9,996 nt of DNA from Treponema sp. (GTDB taxonomy: Bacteria; Spirochaetota; Spirochaetia; Treponematales; Breznakiellaceae), in assembly GCA_031283505.1 (NCBI GenBank), contig JAITBO010000047.1:1-9996 (forward strand). The letters run 5' to 3'. A model generated the notes under the pieces. It saw nothing but the letters and a program-made list of their open reading frames with translations. It was not told the DNA's origin and did no database searches. This document shows, piece after piece, positions 5,627-9,996 of the stretch. Each line of letters starts with the position of its first letter. Within the stretch, counting starts at the first letter, position 1. The position numbers and the translations under genes were made by a program.

Positions 5627-7326
5627 CCCTGGAATGGAAACCTTCCCTGTCCGGGAATACGGCCCAGGAGGACGGAAAAACCCGCCAAAAAGGATTCGGG
5701 GGCATAACTGTAGACCGCAATGGCCCCATCCGCCCAAGAAGCTTCATCCAGGTATACCGGACTTAGCACGGAAAAGATGATGACCCGCTTCCCCAGGGGC
5801 CGCAAAGCCCGGAGCTGATTCAAACCCGCCGCATCGGAGAGACAAAAGATGATGGTATCAGCCGATTGTGCATAGCGTACCAGTTCATCCTTCCGTTCCG
5901 GCGCATACCAGTAAGCGGACGCCCCCGGATAGGCTTTTCTTCCGGCGGTGAAAAAGTCCAGATACTGACCTGCCAGGAGTACCTTCCCCGCCCGCTCGGG
6001 ACTGAGGGGAATGACCGGCTCCGCCACAAGGCCGCCAGATGGGACCCGTGTAGTACCGGATGAATTGGCGGCGCCCTTCACCACCGTGACGCTCCGGACC
6101 GCCAGGTCCAGAAAAAAGGCGGTGCCTTCCGGGTCCGGCAGGCTGTTTTTAATCTTATTTAAATCCGGTATATAGGGGACCGCCTTTTCTCCCCGCAGGT
6201 ACGTAAGCTTCACCGTCAAAACCCGCAGAGCGGCGTCCCGGACCCGTGCCCTAAATTCAGGTTCCTCTTTTATGGCCGCCGCCAGGGATGTCCAGACCTG
6301 ATCAGTCAAATTTGGGGTTTTAGACAGCATGATGATGTCGTTCCCCGCAAGAAGGGCCTGTTTTGCCGCACGGGAAACGCTCCCCGCGCTTATGGCCGCC
6401 CCATTCATCAACAGATCGTCGGTTATGATAAGCCCTTCGTAACCGATGCGGTCCCGAAGTACATCCCGGAGAAACCAGGACGAAAGGGAAGCCGGGATCA
6501 AGGCGTCCAAAACATTGGGAAAGGCCAAGTGTCCGCTCATGATGGCGGGAATTTTTTCCCTGGACAGGATACGGTAGGGGACTAGTTCCCTGTCCCAGAG
6601 GACCTCAAAGGATGCGTCAATTTGCGGAAGCACCCCGTGGGAATCCATGTCCGTATCTCCGTGTCCGGGATAGTGTTTCGCCGTAGCGATGATTCCCGCC
6701 GCAGCCTGGCCCTTCACGAAAGCCGCTCCCAGGATACCCGCCTGCACGGGATCGCTCCCAAAAGCCCGGGGACCTATCAGGGTAGAGTCCCGGTTAGTGT
6801 AAAGATCTACCGTGGGGGCAAAGTTCATGTTGATACCCAGAACCGCAAGTTCCCTGCCTATGTAGTACCCCGCCAAATAAGCGTCCCGGGGATAACCCGA
6901 AGCGCCTATGGCCATGTTTCCCGGCGTTTCGCTTGTGGCCCCTTTTACGTGCCGGATCCACCCGCCCTCCTGATCCGTTGCCACCAAAAGGGGAATGCCC
7001 AATTCCTTTTGAAGGGCCGTCTCCTGAAGAATACCCACAGTTTCGGCAAGTTTCCGGGTATCCCCGGTATTCCAGCCGAAAATTTTGATCCCTCCGATGC
7101 CCCGGTCCCGTATCCAGTCCATAATGAGAGGAGAAGGTTCCGCTCCGACCCAGCCCAGCATGAAGGTCTGAGCCAGGGCCTGTTCGTCTGTCATGCGGTC
7201 CAGAATATGAACGGCCAAAACTTCAGGTGGTTCGGAGGAAGTAAAATTTTGGGGGGAAATCTGGGCGGCGCCGGCCAGCGTCAGGACGAGGACCGCCCCA
7301 AACAACGCCGGAGTAGGGAGATTCAC
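5623..7326 (-). CDS. nagZ: Glycoside hydrolase family 3, beta-N-acetylhexosaminidase (NagZ type)
   Basis: A 567-residue family-3 hydrolase predicted to release terminal beta-linked N-acetylglucosamine from muropeptides or chitin-type oligomers. The N-terminal TIM barrel (about residues 35-380) shows DQEGGWIRH at 118-126 and the NagZ signature KHYPGHGDTDMDSH at 217-230. Its Asp228-His230 pair is the acid/base dyad that separates NagZ enzymes from beta-glucosidases of the family. ITDDLLMNGA at 301-310 follows, with Asp303 as the likely nucleophile. Residues about 400-560 match a GH3 C-terminal alpha/beta domain (LLAGQY, then VYSYAPESFLAGFSVLLG), so this is the long Bacillus-like two-domain form rather than the roughly 340-residue enterobacterial form. 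Residues 7-21 are hydrophobic and end in AGAAQ, suggesting export, but the first six residues lack any Lys or Arg. GTG at 7326 overlaps the trxB TGA (GTGA), and AAGGTG lies about 10 bases upstream, so it is translationally coupled to trxB. Confidence 0.9.
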   Translation of the reverse strand: MNLPTPALFGAVLVLTLAGAAQISPQNFTSSEPPEVLAVHILDRMTDEQALAQTFMLGWVGAEPSPLIMDWIRDRGIGGIKIFGWNTGDTRKLAETVGILQETALQKELGIPLLVATDQEGGWIRHVKGATSETPGNMAIGASGYPRDAYLAGYYIGRELAVLGINMNFAPTVDLYTNRDSTLIGPRAFGSDPVQAGILGAAFVKGQAAAGIIATAKHYPGHGDTDMDSHGVLPQIDASFEVLWDRELVPYRILSREKIPAIMSGHLAFPNVLDALIPASLSSWFLRDVLRDRIGYEGLIITDDLLMNGAAISAGSVSRAAKQALLAGNDIIMLSKTPNLTDQVWTSLAAAIKEEPEFRARVRDAALRVLTVKLTYLRGEKAVPYIPDLNKIKNSLPDPEGTAFFLDLAVRSVTVVKGAANSSGTTRVPSGGLVAEPVIPLSPERAGKVLLAGQYLDFFTAGRKAYPGASAYWYAPERKDELVRYAQSADTIIFCLSDAAGLNQLRALRPLGKRVIIFSVLSPVYLDEASWADGAIAVYSYAPESFLAGFSVLLGRIPGQGRFPFQG

Positions 7327-8270
7327 CGGTATGATTCACCTTTCAAGGCGTCTATATACGCCGCCGCACTGTGGGCCGCCACCGCCCCTTCTCCGGCAGC
7401 CACCACCACCTGTCTAAAAGGTGCGGCCCGGACATCGCCGGCGGCAAAGAGCCCCGGAAGAGTCGTTGCCATGGACTGATCCGTGACGATGTATCCGTTT
7501 TCGTCAAATTCAGGGACCGGCCCGGAAATAAACGCCGTCTGGGGAATGGTTCCGGTAAAGATGAACACCGCCGCCGCGTCTTCCTCGTACTGTTCACCCG
7601 TATCAATACGCTCCAAAACCACCGAAGAAACTTGCCTGTCTCCCCGTATCTCCAGCATACGGGTATTAAACCGTACCTTTATGTTGGGGTTGCTTAGGGT
7701 CCGTTCCGCAATAGCTTTCTGGGCCCGGAACCGGTCCCGCCTGTGGATGAGCGCCACCTGCGGGGAAAGGCGGGAAAGGTATAGGGCTTCGTCGCAAGCG
7801 GCATCCCCGCCGCCAACCACGAAGATCTTCTTGTTCTTAAAGAAAGGGCCATCGCAGACAGCGCAGTACGAAACGCCCCGGCCATAGAATTCGGCTTCTC
7901 CGGGGATGTCCAGGGTACGGTGTCTGGTCCCCGTTGCAATGATGACTGCCGGGGCCTCCAGGATCCCGCCACTTCCCAAGGTAAGCCGGAAGCGATCTCC
8001 TTTTTTCTCCAGGGACAGCGCTGAATCGGAAAGAAATCCAGCGCCGAATTCTTCGGCCTGACGACGCAGGATCTCGGCAAAATCATACCCCGATGTATCC
8101 GGCGCAATGCCGGGATAATTTTCAAGTTTGTCAATGAGCAGGGCCTGTCCGCCCGGAGCAAGCTGTTCGACTACCAAAACCGGAAGGTTGGCCCGGGCCC
8201 CGTACTGGGCCGCTGTCAATCCTGCCGGCCCTCCGCCTATGATGATAAGTTCCGCCTCTGGAATGTTCAT
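7323..8270 (-). CDS. trxB: Thioredoxin reductase
   Basis: FAD- and NADPH-dependent enzyme that reduces thioredoxin in the cytoplasm. It has 315 residues, the normal size for the low-molecular-weight bacterial type. Seen motifs are the FAD Rossmann loop IIGGGPAGLTAA (10-21), the redox-active CAVC (Cys136/Cys139, followed by DG), the NADPH loop VGGGDAACDEA (152-162), HRRDRFRA (176-183) for the NADPH 2'-phosphate, and the closing FAD motif AAGDVRAAPFRQVVVAAGEGAVAA (276-299, split here only for naming). The ATG at 8270-8268 puts the FAD loop at the usual distance from the N-terminus. Longer in-frame starts at 8378 and 8363 would add a hydrophobic stretch unlike any TrxB, although the one at 8363 has AAGGA four bases before it. 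The chosen start has no Shine-Dalgarno but a -10-like element 6 bases upstream. It heads the trxB-nagZ-GNAT operon. Confidence 0.96.
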   Translation of the reverse strand: MNIPEAELIIIGGGPAGLTAAQYGARANLPVLVVEQLAPGGQALLIDKLENYPGIAPDTSGYDFAEILRRQAEEFGAGFLSDSALSLEKKGDRFRLTLGSGGILEAPAVIIATGTRHRTLDIPGEAEFYGRGVSYCAVCDGPFFKNKKIFVVGGGDAACDEALYLSRLSPQVALIHRRDRFRAQKAIAERTLSNPNIKVRFNTRMLEIRGDRQVSSVVLERIDTGEQYEEDAAAVFIFTGTIPQTAFISGPVPEFDENGYIVTDQSMATTLPGLFAAGDVRAAPFRQVVVAAGEGAVAAHSAAAYIDALKGESYR

Positions 8271-8276
8271 AGCAAT

Positions 8277-8282
8277 ACAATA
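8277..8282 (-). promoter_or_regulatory. -10-like element before trxB, leaderless arrangement
   Basis: TATTGT on the minus strand (4 of 6 to TATAAT) ends six bases before the trxB ATG, so +1 would be the A at 8270. The gap (ATTGCT) holds no Shine-Dalgarno. No good -35 is found at 16-18 bases, so this is the weakest of the four such elements. Confidence 0.35.
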
Positions 8283-8370
8283 CACCCGGAAAAAGAATAA
8301 GAATACCCCGTACCAAATTACTCCCCGGTGAATTGATGAATACGATGAATTGGAAAGCCGCATTTCATCC

Positions 8371-8406
8371 TTAATCATGCCTTCTCATTTTTGCTGTTAA
8401 TGATTA
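8371..8406. promoter_or_regulatory. Inverted repeat across the promoter of the SirB1-like gene
   Basis: TAATCAT (8372-8378) recurs inverted as ATGATTA (8400-8406), arms 21 bases apart. The right arm overlaps the TATAAT box and the left arm sits just before the candidate -35, so a dimeric regulator bound here would cover the promoter. In the same divergent 146-bp gap, GATGAAT occurs twice directly (8335-8341, 8344-8350) and GGATGAA once inverted (8364-8370). No regulator is identified. Confidence 0.25.
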
Positions 8407-8410
8407 TAAT
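8382..8410 (+). promoter_or_regulatory. Promoter of the SirB1-like gene predicting a leaderless transcript
   Basis: A perfect TATAAT (8405-8410) ends six bases before the ATG at 8417, putting +1 on the A of the start codon. TTCTCA (8382-8387; 4 of 6 to TTGACA) is 17 bases upstream. There is no Shine-Dalgarno. A three-codon ATG-AAA-TAA (8409-8417) overlaps the start but would be upstream of the predicted +1. Confidence 0.55.
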
Positions 8411-8416
8411 GAAATA

Positions 8417-9949
8417 ATGAACCGCAGTGCCGGTCCTTCATCAAGATATATTCCGTTTTTCCATATCTTCGTCCTGGTGGGTTTATTCGGTGTTTTAGTT
8501 CCCCTCCAGGCTGCCGAACCCGTTGCTACGGGGAACTTTCCCCGGCTGGAAGCGGACCCCAAAGCCGGGGAACTTAACCTCCTGGAGCGGGATGGCGCCT
8601 ATTCCTGGCAGGATCTGATGGATATAGCGCTCTGGACCTCCGGAGAAAACGCCGCCGAAATCTATACCGGAAAAAATGTCAAGGAGATTATCGTCAACGC
8701 GGCCTCTGAACTGAGGCGGTCTCCCCTGCCGGAGAACTTTAGGGAACGGGGGGAATATGTTCTTACCTTCATGTACGACCGGTTCCTCAAAACCTATTCC
8801 ACCCACCAGACCAGAGTGGACGAAATCTTCAATTCCGGGCGGTACAACTGCGTTTCTTCGGCGGTACTCTACACAATCTTTGCCGTTTCCGCAGGACTGG
8901 ATGTCCGGGGGGTCATGACCAGGGACCACGCTTTTGTAACCGTCAATATGGGGAAAGAATCTATTGATGTGGAAACCACCAATCCCTACGGCTTTGATCC
9001 GGGCAGCCGTAAGGAATTCCACGACAATTTTGGCCAGCTCACGGGCTTTGCCTATGTTCCGGCGAGGAATTACCGGGACCGGGTTTCCCTCAGCCCCCTG
9101 GAACTCATTTCCCTGATCCTTTCCAATCGCATCGTCAACCTGGAAGCCCAAAAGCGCTTCGGCGAGGCGGTTCCCCTGGCCCTGACCCGGGCCCAGCTGC
9201 TCTCCCTGCGGAAGACCCCGGTGGTATCCCCCTTATTCGCCGATCCCGAACAGGACGCCCTGGACCGGATCTACAACTTCGGCATTTCTCTGGTACGGGC
9301 GGGGCAGGAGGAGGAGGCCCTCCGCTGGGCAGCCCTGGCTTCCCGGTGGTTTCCCGGAAAGGACCACTGGGAGGAATTTATCTCCACGGCGGTGAACAAC
9401 CTGATGATAAAACTCATCAGGAACCGGCGCCTTGACGACGCCCGGTCCCTCTTGACCGCCCAGGCCCCCCTGCTCAGTTCCGGCAGCTTTGCCCAACTGA
9501 ACCTCCAGATCACCGATGCGGAGCTGGTACAGCAAAGCACCCGGATCAGGACCGTGAAAGACGCGGAGGCCTGTATCCGGGCTATTAACGAGGCCGAGGC
9601 CCGTGCGGGGCTCCCCCGTGCCAGGGCGGAGGAGATGCGGACCGTGGTCTTCATCCACGAGGGGGAAATCCTGGCCGCCGCCGGGGACTTGCAGGGGGCC
9701 ATATCCTTTCTGGAGGATGTGATCCGGCAATACGGGCGGAATTCCCGGCTGGACGAGGCCCTGGGGGTGTTCCGTTCCAACCGGGTGGCGGAGGTCCATA
9801 ACCAGTTTGCGCGGCTTTTTAACCGGGGGGCCTACGATGAAGCCCTCCGAATCCTCCGGGCAGGGCTGGAGGAATTCCCCAATAACCGGCAGCTTCGGAC
9901 AGACCTCGCCCATGCCCAAAAAATGCTCCCCCCGGAGGGGGCTCCCTAA
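8417..9949 (+). CDS. Secreted SirB1/transglutaminase-like protein with a helical-repeat C-terminus
   Basis: 510 residues. Arg3 and Arg10, a hydrophobic core (11-30) and a PLQAA site (29-33) make a signal peptide with predicted cleavage after about Ala33, so the protein acts outside the cytoplasm. Residues about 85-215 resemble the SirB1/transglutaminase-like (papain-fold) domain. NCVSSAVLYTIFA (144-156) gives Cys145, MTRDHAFVTV (167-176) gives His171, and IDVETTNPYGFDP (183-195) gives the acidic member (Asp184 or Glu186). The order Cys-His-Asp/Glu and the ETTNPYGFDPG segment are typical. The rest (about 245-505) is helical with TPR-like units: EEEALRWAALASRWFP at 298-313, GDLQGAISFLEDVIRQYG at 423-440 and GAYDEALRILRAGLEEFP at 471-488. 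Substrate and reaction are unknown. Residues fit a catalytic triad, but a purely binding role is possible. The gene begins a transcription unit divergent from trxB. GC-rich CCCCC/GGGGG pairing near the stop lacks a T-tract. Confidence 0.8.
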   Translation: MNRSAGPSSRYIPFFHIFVLVGLFGVLVPLQAAEPVATGNFPRLEADPKAGELNLLERDGAYSWQDLMDIALWTSGENAAEIYTGKNVKEIIVNAASELRRSPLPENFRERGEYVLTFMYDRFLKTYSTHQTRVDEIFNSGRYNCVSSAVLYTIFAVSAGLDVRGVMTRDHAFVTVNMGKESIDVETTNPYGFDPGSRKEFHDNFGQLTGFAYVPARNYRDRVSLSPLELISLILSNRIVNLEAQKRFGEAVPLALTRAQLLSLRKTPVVSPLFADPEQDALDRIYNFGISLVRAGQEEEALRWAALASRWFPGKDHWEEFISTAVNNLMIKLIRNRRLDDARSLLTAQAPLLSSGSFAQLNLQITDAELVQQSTRIRTVKDAEACIRAINEAEARAGLPRARAEEMRTVVFIHEGEILAAAGDLQGAISFLEDVIRQYGRNSRLDEALGVFRSNRVAEVHNQFARLFNRGAYDEALRILRAGLEEFPNNRQLRTDLAHAQKMLPPEGAP

Positions 9950-9996
9950 CTACCGGCTGATCGTACCTTCATTAAGCTAAATCACAGGATAAGGAA
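9950..9996 (+). other. Start of the downstream intergenic region
   Basis: The last 47 bases hold no gene. GGATAAGGAA at the very edge could be the ribosome site of a following plus-strand gene, but no start codon is in the window. No terminator is visible. Confidence 0.25.

Noticed and set aside
6622..7479. 285-codon plus-strand open frame opposite nagZ and the trxB end
   Set aside because: It spans the junction of two solid minus-strand genes and resembles no protein family.
8495..9919. Long minus-strand open frames opposite the SirB1-like gene
   Set aside because: Low-complexity shadow products; the plus strand carries a signal peptide, a catalytic-type domain and helical repeats in one frame.
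1..9996. tRNA, rRNA, known riboswitch or insertion sequence
   Set aside because: No cloverleaf, conserved rRNA block, recognised riboswitch core or transposase with terminal repeats was seen on reading both strands. A covariance-model scan would be needed to exclude small RNAs.

Overview
The window looks like chromosomal DNA of a moderately GC-rich bacterium. My best guess is a spirochaete of the Treponema group, such as the host-associated gut treponemes. This rests on the style of the Rpn-like tail (repeated EGxxKG/EKGR), a relaxed lipobox on the LEA-type lipoprotein, and intergenic hairpins of a type I associate with those genomes. No rRNA or other marker gene is present, so the assignment is an inference.

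Layout. Positions 1-1925 look accessory and partly decayed. They hold the first codons of a minus-strand gene leaving the left edge, a 3' remnant of an Rpn/PD-(D/E)XK-type gene (plus strand), and a frameshifted LacI-family regulator (minus strand) whose promoter and likely auto-operator are still intact. A roughly 340-bp gene-free stretch follows, packed with successive perfect or near-perfect hairpins, the last of which is the pepF terminator. Positions 1926-9949 are dense and look like core genome: oligoendopeptidase F (pepF, minus); a divergent two-domain LEA-type lipoprotein (plus); convergent to it, a three-gene minus-strand operon trxB-nagZ-GNAT whose genes overlap by 4 bp at each junction; and, divergent from trxB, a secreted SirB1/transglutaminase-like protein with a helical-repeat (TPR-like) C-terminus (plus).

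How the genes fit together. PepF finishes peptide breakdown in the cytoplasm. The NagZ-type glycoside hydrolase removes N-acetylglucosamine from muropeptides or chitin-like oligomers. TrxB keeps thioredoxin reduced. The LEA lipoprotein and the SirB1-like protein are predicted to act in the envelope. No single pathway unites them; only trxB-nagZ-GNAT look co-expressed.

Main point of interest. All four genes that begin a transcription unit in the core part (pepF, LEA, trxB, SirB1-like) lack a Shine-Dalgarno sequence, and each has a -10-like hexamer exactly six bases before its ATG. This would place the transcript start on the A of the start codon, so the mRNAs would be leaderless. By contrast, the two genes with identifiable starts in the accessory part (left-edge gene, lacI) have strong Shine-Dalgarno sequences. 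The second point is the chain of hairpins at 1609-1921. I see no obviously new defence or mobile system.
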